A DNA stretch of 64,000 bases from Paenibacillus cellulosilyticus (lineage in GTDB: Bacteria; Bacillota; Bacilli; Paenibacillales; Paenibacillaceae). Numbering within the stretch: the first letter of the stretch is position 1; each line of letters starts with the position of its first letter. Both the position numbers and the translations under genes were made by a program. The notes below the pieces were generated by a model. The model had not been told where the DNA came from. It saw only the letters and a program-made list of their open reading frames with translations, and searched no databases. Shown piece after piece: positions 41,243-49,450 of the stretch. The stretch covers positions 248,001 through 312,000 of the forward strand of contig NZ_QGTQ01000001.1 in assembly GCF_003182255.1 (NCBI RefSeq), written 5' to 3'.

Positions 41243-41521
41243 TTACGATTGATCATTGTCGGATTGCTGCTGCGCACGCCGTTCATTAACGAGGTGGATC
41301 GCAGTTTTGATTACATAAATATGAACGCTGCCAACTAAGAAACCGATACCGATCATCAGCTGCCAGTTGCGATCGTTGAATGGACGAAGATACATAAGGC
41401 ACATTACAACGCCGATCGTCAGCGCCGCCCATGCCGCCACCGTCATTAGCCATACAAGCGGTCTAAAACCGCGCTCCGTCGATAATACGCTTGTCGATGA
41501 TGTCTTTGTCGTCATGGTCAA
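41243..41521 (-). CDS. Small two-helix membrane protein, unknown
   Basis: This 92-residue protein has two membrane segments, about residues 22-45 (LVWLMTVAAWAALTIGVVMCLMYL) and 53-72 (WQLMIGIGFLVGSVHIYVI), and polar ends. No family was recognised. It has its own terminator and a 22-bp direct repeat in its promoter. It lies between the oxidase and uxaC with no clear functional link. Confidence 0.75.
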   Translation of the reverse strand: MTMTTKTSSTSVLSTERGFRPLVWLMTVAAWAALTIGVVMCLMYLRPFNDRNWQLMIGIGFLVGSVHIYVIKTAIHLVNERRAQQQSDNDQS

Positions 41522-41591
41522 AACGCTCCTTCATATCGTTGTAAGTGCTTCCATGTCCATAGTATATCACAAACGATCGAAGAATGTTCAT

Positions 41592-41635
41592 ATTTTGTTC
41601 AAAAAATCATCAAATTTTGTTCAAATAATGATCAA
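41592..41635 (-). promoter_or_regulatory. 22-bp direct repeat upstream of the small membrane protein gene
   Basis: Two adjacent 22-bp copies (from 41592 and 41614) match at 20 of 22 positions, with core ATTTTGTTCAAA. The spacing of two helical turns suggests side-by-side binding of a regulator dimer. Confidence 0.55.
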
Positions 41636-41687
41636 CCGACAGACACATTTGCGCATTGCTCTGTCGCAACTCTCTATAGTATGGCGT

Positions 41688-43091
41688 TTAGAACTCAAAA
41701 TATGCTTGCGCGTTGTCATAGCAAATGCCGCGTACGATCGTGCCGAGAAGCTCGTCATCGTCCGGCGCTTCGCCATTTTCGACCCATTCGCCGATCAAGT
41801 CGCATAGAATACGGCGGAAATATTCATGCCGCGTATAGGACAAGAAGCTGCGCGAGTCCGTTAGCATGCCGATGAAGCGGCTGAGCAAACCAAAATTCGC
41901 CAACGCCTTCATTTGCTCGATCATGCCGTCCTTCGTGTCGTTGAACCACCAAGCGGAACCGAATTGAATTTTGCCCGGCGTACCGCCGCCCTGGAAGCTG
42001 CCCATGATCGTGCCGATTGCATGGTAGTCGTTCGGGTTGAGCGAGTACAGAATCGTCTTCGGCAGCTTGTCATCCGCATCAAGGGCTCCGAGAATGTGAG
42101 CCAGCCCGTAAGCAACAGGGCTATCATTAATGGAGTCGTAGCCTGTGTCTGGACCAAGCTTCGCGAACATGCGGCTGTTGTTGTTGCGAGCAGCATTGAT
42201 GTGGAACTGCATCGCCCAGCCGTACTCCGCGTATTGACGGCAGATGTGAAGCAGTGTAAACGTCTTGTACTTCGCTTCCGTCTCAGCGCTTGCTTTCTCG
42301 CCGCGGAGTGCTGCTGCGAACGCAGCAGCCGCTTCTTCATGCGTTGCATCTGCATATACCATGACGTCGATCGCAAGGTCCGCAACGCGGCAGCCCGTTT
42401 CATTAAAGAAGGCGATACGTGCGTCCAGCGCACTTAGCAGATCGTCATAGGCTGCGATCGGCTTGCCATTCACAGATGCCAGCTTATCGATCCAAGCCGT
42501 GAAGCCTTCACGATTGAGCTCCAACGCCTTATCCGGGCGGAACGAAGGCAGCACCTTCACGTCTTGGAAGTCTGCATCCTGCTTCAACTTAATATGATAT
42601 TCGAGCGAATCCGTCGGATCGTCTGTCGTGCAGACAACGCGAACGTTCGATTTGCGGATCAAGTCGCGGGCGCTGAAGCCCTCGCCATCCAGCTGAGCTT
42701 GCACGCGATCCCAAATCGAGCGCGCATTGCGCTCATTGATGAGATCGTAGATGCCGAAGAAGCGCTGCAGCTCCAGATGGGACCAATGGTACAGCGGGTT
42801 GCCGATCGTCATTGGAACGGTCCGCGCGTAAGCGAGGAAACGGTCATAGTCGTCTGCCGGGCCAGTAACGAGATGCTCGGGCTCGCCATTCGCGCGCATC
42901 GCACGCCATTTGTAATGGTCGCCGTACAGCCAAGCTTCGGTTAAGTTATTGAATCTTTTGTTCTCGTAAATTTCTTGCGGGCTGAGGTGGCAGTGATAGT
43001 CGATAATCGGCAGGTCTTTCGCATGCTGTTCATACAGCTTTACGGCTGTAGGCGTGCGGAGTAAAAACTGTTCATTCATGAAAGGCTTCAT
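41688..43091 (-). CDS. uxaC: Glucuronate isomerase
   Basis: This 467-residue enzyme isomerises D-glucuronate to fructuronate (and galacturonate to tagaturonate) in uronate catabolism. Family motifs are PIIDYHCHLSPQEIYENKRF with the metal-binding His pair, NPLYHWSHLELQRFFGI, VRVVCTTDDPTDSLEYH, MQFHINAARNNN and LTDSRSFLSYTRHEYFRRILC. ATG 43091 follows GGAAGGG by 11 nt; the in-frame GTG 43103 is too close to the SD. No other uronate genes are adjacent, but a LacI-style palindrome lies upstream. Confidence 0.96.
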   Translation of the reverse strand: MKPFMNEQFLLRTPTAVKLYEQHAKDLPIIDYHCHLSPQEIYENKRFNNLTEAWLYGDHYKWRAMRANGEPEHLVTGPADDYDRFLAYARTVPMTIGNPLYHWSHLELQRFFGIYDLINERNARSIWDRVQAQLDGEGFSARDLIRKSNVRVVCTTDDPTDSLEYHIKLKQDADFQDVKVLPSFRPDKALELNREGFTAWIDKLASVNGKPIAAYDDLLSALDARIAFFNETGCRVADLAIDVMVYADATHEEAAAAFAAALRGEKASAETEAKYKTFTLLHICRQYAEYGWAMQFHINAARNNNSRMFAKLGPDTGYDSINDSPVAYGLAHILGALDADDKLPKTILYSLNPNDYHAIGTIMGSFQGGGTPGKIQFGSAWWFNDTKDGMIEQMKALANFGLLSRFIGMLTDSRSFLSYTRHEYFRRILCDLIGEWVENGEAPDDDELLGTIVRGICYDNAQAYFEF

Positions 43092-43242
43092 TCGAGGAGA
43101 CACCCTTCCTTCTTATCATTAATAATGAGAATGACAACTTGCCTGTTGGCTCATTCGATCCCGATGTATGCGCATTCAGAATACGATATCAGCCGCTTAA
43201 TCCTTATCCTACTCTTTCTGTTTGTGACATTCAATGGATTTT

Positions 43243-43256
43243 TAACAACGTTGTTA
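43243..43256. promoter_or_regulatory. Palindromic operator candidate between uxaC and the SGNH gene
   Basis: TAACAACGTTGTTA is a perfect 14-bp palindrome with central CG, the style used by LacI-family repressors. Confidence 0.5.
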
Positions 43257-43354
43257 TTAATTTTTAAAGAAGGGTCGTCTAGCCGGGTTCAATAGCGATG
43301 GGCTACACTAGAAAAGACCATGTACATGCAGGATCGAATAGGAGGATTAGACGA

Positions 43355-43993
43355 ATGAGTACGAGCAAATGGGCAGGTAAAAAGGCTGTGTTCCTTGGTG
43401 ACAGCATCACGGAAGGCGTTGGCACAGCAAAGACTTATCACGCTTTTCTGAACGAGATGATCGGTTTCGGCCATCTGCTGCATTACGGTATTAGCGGCAC
43501 TCGTATCGCAAGTCGGCCAGACGATGGCGGCAGTGCCATGTCCGTTCGTTATACGGGAATGGCTGATGAGGCCGATCTCGTTGTTGTGTTCGGGGGCACG
43601 AATGATTTCGGACACGGGACGGCACCGATCGGCACGACGGAGGACTTCGCAACGGATACCTATCTCGGCGCGCTGAATGTGCTGATGACTGGGCTGATTG
43701 AAAAATATCCGGCAGCCTCCATCTGCTTCCTGACGCCGCTGCACCGTGACTTCTACGATGGCTATGGCGAGCTCAATCCCGAAACCGGTCTGACGCTAAC
43801 GCAATTCGCTGAGCATCTGAAGGAACGCGCGCGCTATTACGCGCTGCCGGTACTCGACCTGTATGCGATGAGCGGCATGCAGCCGAAGCTGCAGATCATC
43901 AAGGATCGGTACATGCCGGACGGTCTGCATCCGAACGAGGCCGGTCACCGACTGATGGCGCAGCGGATCGCTCCGTTCCTTGAGACGCTGTAG
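43355..43993 (+). CDS. SGNH/GDSL-family hydrolase
   Basis: This 212-residue protein has all four SGNH blocks: FLGDSITEG (Ser), the block II Gly in HYGISGTRIAS, VVFGGTNDFG (Asn) and DGLHPNEAGH (Asp and His). It probably hydrolyses an ester, perhaps acetyl groups on sugars; the divergent uxaC would fit hemicellulose or pectin use. No signal peptide, so it acts in the cytoplasm. ATG 43355 follows AGGAGG. Confidence 0.92.
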   Translation: MSTSKWAGKKAVFLGDSITEGVGTAKTYHAFLNEMIGFGHLLHYGISGTRIASRPDDGGSAMSVRYTGMADEADLVVVFGGTNDFGHGTAPIGTTEDFATDTYLGALNVLMTGLIEKYPAASICFLTPLHRDFYDGYGELNPETGLTLTQFAEHLKERARYYALPVLDLYAMSGMQPKLQIIKDRYMPDGLHPNEAGHRLMAQRIAPFLETL

Positions 43994-44060
43994 CTTATGG
44001 AAGTCTGCGCTTCATCACGAGCAGTGAACGCAGCCGGACATAAGTCCGTTTAACGCGCGG

Positions 44061-44213
44061 GATAGGATACCTAGTTGTATTCTATCCCCTAATTATCTGA
44101 GGGCCGAGCTAGATAGGATACTTTCATGTACACTAACTCGCCACTATCCGCCAAGCGAGCCTAATACGATACTCTAACGTACACTAAACACATCCAATTT
44201 GGCCACCAAACCA
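44061..44213. repeat. Three degenerate 51-bp tandem units
   Basis: Units begin at 44061, 44112 and 44163. Each opens with GATA(G/C)GATAC-like sequence; units two and three share the stretch TGTACACTAA / CGTACACTAA. Conservation falls toward the end of each unit. The repeat is AT-rich and unrelated in sequence to the 9916-10603 array, though the period is the same. It fills the 254-bp gap between an SGNH gene and a kinase gene. Confidence 0.6.
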
Positions 44214-44247
44214 CTTACGATCCTTTATTATGTTCTAACCAGGTGCT

Positions 44248-45732
44248 TTAACGGCCATTCTTCGATTCTGTCGGTTTTCCGAGCTTCTCCGCAGCCGCTG
44301 GCTGCAGCGGAATCGTGACCTCGAACGTCGTACCTTGACCCTGCACACTGCTCGCGTTTATCGTACCGCCGTGCTGACGAACGATCGTTGCAGCGATTGC
44401 AAGACCAAGGCCGCTGCCGCCTTTGGAGCTGGTGCGAGCTTTATCCGCCTTATAGAACCGCTCGAATACATGCGGCAGGTCCTCCTCGGCGATGCCGATC
44501 CCCGTATCGGCGATCGTTACAAATGCATGCTGCTGTTCCTTCTTCAATTGGATGCGAATCGTTCCATCCTCCGGTGTGAACTTGATCGCGTTGTGCAGCA
44601 GATTCGTCCATACTTGGCGCAGGGCATCCTCATCGCCTGTCACGGTTGCATGCTCCAAATCAATATCGAGCTCAATCCGTTTGCCCAGCCATTGCGGCTC
44701 CAGCGCCAGCGCAGTGCGCTTCAGCTGCATATCGAGCTCATAGGAGCAGGGCTCCATTATCTCTCGCTGCGCTTCAAGCATCGTCAGCTTGAGCAGGCTG
44801 TCGCTCAGCTTCGATAAACGCATGCTCTCCGCCTCAATCCGTTCCAAATAATCGAGCCGTGTCTCCTTCGACAATGTCTCATTATGAAGCGCCCTCGCGA
44901 AACCAGTTATAGAAGTAAGAGGCGACTGCAGTTCATGCGACACGTCCGAAATGAACCGCTGACGCGTCTGCTCCAATTGCTGCAGCTCGGTCGCCATATC
45001 GCTTAGTCCCTCGACGATGACCTCCATATCTCCCGACCGATTCACCTTCGGAAGCTCCACCGCGAAATCTCCTGATGCAATGCGGCTCATGGCATCCAGC
45101 ATCATCTTCATTAATTGCATTTGTTTCCGCCAAGGGGTAGCAAAGAGGGCCAACAACGCAATCGTTAGGACAAACAACAGCTGCGGGGAGACCGCATAAT
45201 AAAAATGATCATACCAAGCAGCCAGCGGCTTATTGATCGCCAATCGATAGGAGGTTCCGTCGCTGCCTTGAACGGTTGTCATAAGTACAGCATCGCGTGT
45301 TGTAAATGGATTGTTCCAGCGGTAGTGGTACCACTCGTCAGAACCCGTTGTGGATAATTGCTTCCGGAGACGGTCCGCTCCTTCTCCATAGATATTCCAC
45401 TGTTCATTGCCCGATTGAAGCGCAATTGTTGCATTCAATTGGCGGGCATTCAGTGTAATCAGATTCGCCTGTGCAGCCGATGCTGGCTCTGCATGCGCTG
45501 CCTCCAACATCTCGACGATATGATGCAAATCTTCAAGCAGCTCATCCCGAGTGTCGTCACGATGCAGTCCATCAGCAGCATAGGCGACGACCGAGTACAT
45601 AGCGGACCAGAAGATGACGACTACGATCGTCATCCCGAAGAAAGCTCCGACGATTTTCATGCGCATGTTGCTATAAAATCGTTCGTACGCGCTGGCCTTC
45701 GGCTTCTCCTTGTCCTTCTTCCTCCTCTTCAT
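44248..45732 (-). CDS. Sensor histidine kinase (HAMP, HisKA, HATPase)
   Basis: This 494-residue membrane kinase has TM1 near residues 27-48, an extracytoplasmic sensor to about 175, and TM2 near 180-200. HAMP follows, then the H-box FISDVSHELQSPLTSITGFAR with the phospho-His, N-box WTNLLHNAIKFT, and G-boxes ADTGIGIAEEDL and GGSGLGLAIA. It overlaps its response regulator by 4 bp (ATGA). The signal is unknown. Confidence 0.94.
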   Translation of the reverse strand: MKRRKKDKEKPKASAYERFYSNMRMKIVGAFFGMTIVVVIFWSAMYSVVAYAADGLHRDDTRDELLEDLHHIVEMLEAAHAEPASAAQANLITLNARQLNATIALQSGNEQWNIYGEGADRLRKQLSTTGSDEWYHYRWNNPFTTRDAVLMTTVQGSDGTSYRLAINKPLAAWYDHFYYAVSPQLLFVLTIALLALFATPWRKQMQLMKMMLDAMSRIASGDFAVELPKVNRSGDMEVIVEGLSDMATELQQLEQTRQRFISDVSHELQSPLTSITGFARALHNETLSKETRLDYLERIEAESMRLSKLSDSLLKLTMLEAQREIMEPCSYELDMQLKRTALALEPQWLGKRIELDIDLEHATVTGDEDALRQVWTNLLHNAIKFTPEDGTIRIQLKKEQQHAFVTIADTGIGIAEEDLPHVFERFYKADKARTSSKGGSGLGLAIAATIVRQHGGTINASSVQGQGTTFEVTIPLQPAAAEKLGKPTESKNGR

Positions 45733-46409
45733 TCAGCCCCTGCCTCCATCCGGTAGCCAAGCCCGCGTACCGTTGCTATGCGGAATCCCGCCTCCGCCTC
45801 GGGAAACCGCTCGCGAAGCCGATTCACATGAACATCCAGCGTTCGTTCGTTGCCATCAAAGTCGACGCCCCAGATCGCTTCAATAAGCTGCTCACGCAGC
45901 AGCGTCTGCCCAGGATAGCTCGCCAGCTTGAACAGCAGCTCGAATTCCTTCAGCGGAAGCGAGATGCTTGCCTCCTTCATTGTCGTCTCGAACGTCCGTC
46001 GATTCAGCGTCACCTGGCCGATCTGTACCGTAGAAGAAACCGCAATCCGATACCGTTTCAACAGCGCCTTTACTCGTGCAACAAGCTCTTCCGGTACGAA
46101 CGGCTTTACGACATAGTCGTCAGTGCCAAGGTCGAACCCTTTAATCTTCTGGGATGTCTCCCCCATCGCAGTGAGCATGAGCAGCGGCATATCGGGATAA
46201 AATTCGCGCAGCTCCCTACACAGCTTCCACCCGTCCATCTCTGGCATCATGAGATCGAGAATAACAAGATCCGCCTTGAACGACTCCAGCTTCCGCAGCG
46301 CATCGAATCCGTTCTCCGCATCTTCCACCGTATAGCCTGCTTCACTCATAAAATGTCCAACAAGCTTCCGAATGGACGCGTCGTCATCGACAACTAATAT
46401 ATTCACCAT
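45729..46409 (-). CDS. OmpR/PhoB family response regulator
   Basis: This 226-residue protein has an intact receiver (ILVVDDDASIRK acidic pocket, LVILDLMMPEMDG phospho-Asp, and the Lys in YVVKPF). It has an OmpR winged helix (PLKEFELLFKLASYPGQ, TLDVHVNRLRERF, ATVRGLGYRME). ATG 46409 directly precedes VNILVVDDD; longer upstream starts only add non-conserved sequence. The SD (AAAGGAT) is 13 nt away, rather far. It is a candidate for binding the 11-bp-phased repeats at 49328, but that is a guess. Confidence 0.93.
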   Translation of the reverse strand: MVNILVVDDDASIRKLVGHFMSEAGYTVEDAENGFDALRKLESFKADLVILDLMMPEMDGWKLCRELREFYPDMPLLMLTAMGETSQKIKGFDLGTDDYVVKPFVPEELVARVKALLKRYRIAVSSTVQIGQVTLNRRTFETTMKEASISLPLKEFELLFKLASYPGQTLLREQLIEAIWGVDFDGNERTLDVHVNRLRERFPEAEAGFRIATVRGLGYRMEAGAE

Positions 46410-46663
46410 AGCTTCGAAGCACATCCTTTCCTGTCCGTGAGGCTGTGGCACTGCAAGCTTGAAACCTGTGTACCGCAGCTCTCCTTGCGAGCTTCTTCTA
46501 TTATATCGAGTCAATGTAAATCGAATTTAAACAAACTTTGCTGTTCCCATTTTACTACAGTTGAAGTTCATGCACGCTTCGAACGATGGATGCTATTCCA
46601 CTGTGAAGGTTGTGTTATATTTTGTTACATTGGACTAACAACTCTACACCTCGCCTTCATATA

Positions 46664-46677
46664 CTGTTATATAACAG
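46664..46677 (+). promoter_or_regulatory. Palindrome upstream of the lactate-dehydrogenase-like gene
   Basis: CTGTTATATAACAG is a perfect 14-bp palindrome 24 bp before the start codon, so it would lie in the leader or at the promoter. Confidence 0.45.
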
Positions 46678-46700
46678 CATGGAAGAGCGGGGTGACAAAG

Positions 46701-47651
46701 ATGGGAAGCAGGCCGCGGAAGGTAGCCATTATCGGGGTCGGGCATGTGGGAGCAAGTTGTGCTTATGCACTCATCAATCAGTCCATCTGTGATGAGATTA
46801 TGCTGGTTGGCAGAACGCCGGAGCGCGCCTATGCGCAGGCACTCGACCTCTCTCATTGCATGGATTTCACTTATACGCGAACCAAAATCTATACTGGCAG
46901 TTGGGATGATTGCGGCGATGCCGATATCATCATCCTATGTGCAGGCGGGTATCCGAAGAGCGGCAGCAACCGACTCGATCTGCTCGACAGCGCCTTTGAG
47001 CTGTATCAAGAGATCGTGCCGCGCATCATGGCAAGCGGCTTCGACGGTTTGTTTATTGCAGCAGCTAATCCTGTCGACATCGTCACCCAAATGGTGTGGA
47101 AGCTGTCTGGCTTGCCGCGTGAACGTGTCATTGGAACGGGCACCTCCATCGATACGTCGCGGCTGAAGACACTGATCGCTGAGTTCCTGCCGGTCGATCC
47201 GCGCAGCGTGTGCGGTTACGTGCTTGGCGAGCATGGGGAATCACAGTTCCCCGCATGGTCGCATGTATCGGTTGGCGGCAAGCCGATTCTCGATATTCTG
47301 AGCCAGCATCCGCAGCGCTTCAGCTTGCTGAAGCTCGACGATATCGAAGCGAAAACTCGAAACGCTGGATGGGAGATCTATCAGCACAAAGGCTCGACGC
47401 ATTACGGTATTGCGAATGCAATTGCTCATATTGTGCGATCGATCCTCAATGATGATTACAATATAACGGCCGTTTCTGCTATTCTTGAAGGCGAATATGG
47501 AGAACGTGACGTATGCACCGGCGTTCCGGCCATTCTGACACGGCGAGGCATTGCCGAGCTGGTGGAGCTGAATTTGACGTCGCAGGAGCAGGCGCGATTC
47601 GCCCATTCCTGCGCCGTTCTTCGATCGGCGTCTGCACATCTTGCGCTATAG
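46701..47651 (+). CDS. L-lactate dehydrogenase / L-2-hydroxyacid dehydrogenase family protein
   Basis: This 316-residue NAD-dependent enzyme of the LDH/MDH family has Rossmann GVGHVGASCAYAL near residue 15, ANPVDIVTQMVWKLSGLP, and LGEHGESQFPAWS with the catalytic His. The usual coenzyme-loop Arg region reads GGYPKSGSNRLDLL rather than the common G(A/V)..KPGETR. The substrate may therefore be a larger 2-oxo acid (hydroxyisocaproate-dehydrogenase-like) rather than pyruvate. ATG 46701 follows GGGGTGAC; the long upstream open frame is rejected. Confidence 0.88.
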   Translation: MGSRPRKVAIIGVGHVGASCAYALINQSICDEIMLVGRTPERAYAQALDLSHCMDFTYTRTKIYTGSWDDCGDADIIILCAGGYPKSGSNRLDLLDSAFELYQEIVPRIMASGFDGLFIAAANPVDIVTQMVWKLSGLPRERVIGTGTSIDTSRLKTLIAEFLPVDPRSVCGYVLGEHGESQFPAWSHVSVGGKPILDILSQHPQRFSLLKLDDIEAKTRNAGWEIYQHKGSTHYGIANAIAHIVRSILNDDYNITAVSAILEGEYGERDVCTGVPAILTRRGIAELVELNLTSQEQARFAHSCAVLRSASAHLAL

Positions 47652-47689
47652 GATACAGGAATGGAAGGAATTGATCGATGAGGATGAAG

Positions 47690-47717
47690 AGCCGGGCGCA
47701 AGCCAGGCTTTATTTTT
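47690..47717 (+). terminator. Weak terminator after the dehydrogenase gene
   Basis: AGCC-GG pairs with CC-GGCT, then TTATTTTT. Confidence 0.45.
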
Positions 47718-47930
47718 GGCTAATACTAGTCCTTGGAGCGTTCTGGAACAACATAGTCGGCGTGTCGTTGGCATATAGTGAGAAACTCGGCTTATTGTGC
47801 AGGACGAGCTGAATCGTTTCACGAACGTTCGGAATTTCTGCCTTTTAACCTTTGACATTGTTAGCATTACTAACATAGATTAGAAAGAACAACATCTCGA
47901 CGCCATGCGAGGAGACAGGAGGCGATGCAC

Positions 47931-49247
47931 ATGGATTTGCGCAAAATGCGGTTGGACGAACCGGCAATCGGCACGTTCAGCGAGGAACGAGAAGAATATG
48001 AACGAGATTATGCCCGCCTGATCCAGTCCCCGGCCTTTCGCAGGCTGCAGGGCAAATCGCAAGTGTTCGGCGCCGGTTCCGGCGACTATTATCGAACACG
48101 GCTGACGCACTCGCTTGAAGTATCCCAGATTGCGCGGGAAGTGTCCCGCAGGCTGGGCAAGCAATACCCCTTCCTTGATCGACGTGAGCATCCGGGACTG
48201 CTGCTTGATCCGACCGTTGTGGAGTGTGCGGCGCTTGCGCATGATTTTGGCCATCCGCCGTTTGGGCATAAAGGGGAAGAAGTGCTCAACGAGCTGCTGC
48301 AGGAGTTCCATGGCATGAAATATGAAGGCAACGCGCAGAACTACCGGATTCTCATGTTCCTGGAGAAGCGTGCCGGAAGCGGCAGCGGACTGGATCTGAC
48401 GGCATCGGTTCTGCTAGGCGTGAACAAATATCCGTTTTGTCTCGATGATCCAGGTCGGCTAAAAGGCGTATACCGTGAGGAATGGGAACGAATCAACTAT
48501 CTTCGTGATCTATGGGGCATGCCCGTGGAATGTTCGACGCTTGAAGCGCAGCTAATGGACCTATGCGACGACATCGCCTATTCGACGCATGATATAGAAG
48601 ACGGTATTCGCGCCGGCAAAATCCAAATGAACCGCACGTTCTTCGAGGATGATCGGCTCATCGACAATCTCATTCATGAGATTGAAGTCGACCAAGGCAA
48701 TGGCCGCCTACGCTGGGACGAGGTCGATGTGCGGGCCATGTGCCGCCAAACGATGGACGTATACCTCGAACAGTGGGAAGAGCTCTACATTCAGTGCGAG
48801 CGTGAATCGTCGAGAACGCGGCGAGAAATGAAAGCCCGCTGGGTGAGCACGTTCGCCGGCCGCGTCGGCATTATCGACGATCCGGATAAAGGATGGAAAC
48901 GCGTCACGTTCGTTCGTGAAGGCGTGGAGGATCTCGATCTGCTGCGGACGATGGAGATTCTGAAGAAGCTCGCGTGGGTGACGCTTATTAAGGACTTCCG
49001 TATCCAGCGGCTTCAAATGCGCAGCGAGATTATGATCCGCCGACTGTGGGACAGCTTTATTGACCCCGATCGCGGCCGGCTCATTCTGCCGCCTGACTGG
49101 ATCGAGAGCTTCGAGCGCCACAAGTCGCACTGGTCATGGCCGCGCTTCATCGCGGACTACATCTCCGGCATGACGGACGCCTATGCGTCCAAAGTGTACA
49201 ATGAGCTGTACGCGAGCAAGACCGGCTCGATTTATGAGATGGACTGA
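47931..49247 (+). CDS. dGTPase-like HD-domain triphosphohydrolase
   Basis: This 438-residue protein of the deoxyguanosinetriphosphate triphosphohydrolase family has RLQGKSQVFG near the start, RTRLTHSLEVSQIAR (first metal His) and ALAHDFGHPPFGHKGEE (HD motif and second His). CDDIAYSTHDIEDGIRAG carries the closing Asp. These cleave dNTPs to the deoxynucleoside and triphosphate. ATG 47931 lies 8 nt after AGGAGG; ATG 47925 is too close to it. Confidence 0.93.
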   Translation: MDLRKMRLDEPAIGTFSEEREEYERDYARLIQSPAFRRLQGKSQVFGAGSGDYYRTRLTHSLEVSQIAREVSRRLGKQYPFLDRREHPGLLLDPTVVECAALAHDFGHPPFGHKGEEVLNELLQEFHGMKYEGNAQNYRILMFLEKRAGSGSGLDLTASVLLGVNKYPFCLDDPGRLKGVYREEWERINYLRDLWGMPVECSTLEAQLMDLCDDIAYSTHDIEDGIRAGKIQMNRTFFEDDRLIDNLIHEIEVDQGNGRLRWDEVDVRAMCRQTMDVYLEQWEELYIQCERESSRTRREMKARWVSTFAGRVGIIDDPDKGWKRVTFVREGVEDLDLLRTMEILKKLAWVTLIKDFRIQRLQMRSEIMIRRLWDSFIDPDRGRLILPPDWIESFERHKSHWSWPRFIADYISGMTDAYASKVYNELYASKTGSIYEMD

Positions 49248-49262
49248 GGTAAGGTTCGACAA

Positions 49263-49318
49263 GCCAATGGCCGCTCTTCATGCTGATAAATGCATGAGGC
49301 GGCTGTTGGCTTTTTTAC
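49263..49318 (+). terminator. Terminator of the dGTPase-like gene
   Basis: GCCAA..GCCGC..TTCATG pairs with CATGA..GCGGC..TTGGC, followed by TTTTTT. Confidence 0.85.
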
Positions 49319-49327
49319 TAATTAAAT

Positions 49328-49371
49328 TTCAGTGAACCTTCAGTCACGCTTCAATTTATATTCAGTCTTGT
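49328..49371 (+). promoter_or_regulatory. Four TTCAGT-like boxes at exact 11-bp spacing
   Basis: TTCAGT, TTCAGT, TTCAAT and TTCAGT begin at 49328, 49339, 49350 and 49361. Direct hexamers repeating every helical turn are the mark of OmpR/PhoP-type response regulators (compare the B. subtilis PhoP box, TTAACA with 11-bp phase). It stands about 80-120 bp before the DUF3500 gene. Confidence 0.65.
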
Positions 49372-49450
49372 TAAATAGACTGGGGCCTAGATGATCTCAG
49401 ATCTCAGATCAGATGGGATCATAAATCGAGCTTAAACGGAGGTCTTAAAT

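Noticed and set aside
47646-47876. 76-residue minus-strand frame between the dehydrogenase and the dGTPase-like gene.
   Set aside because: No SD or recognisable composition, and it overlaps the end of the dehydrogenase gene.
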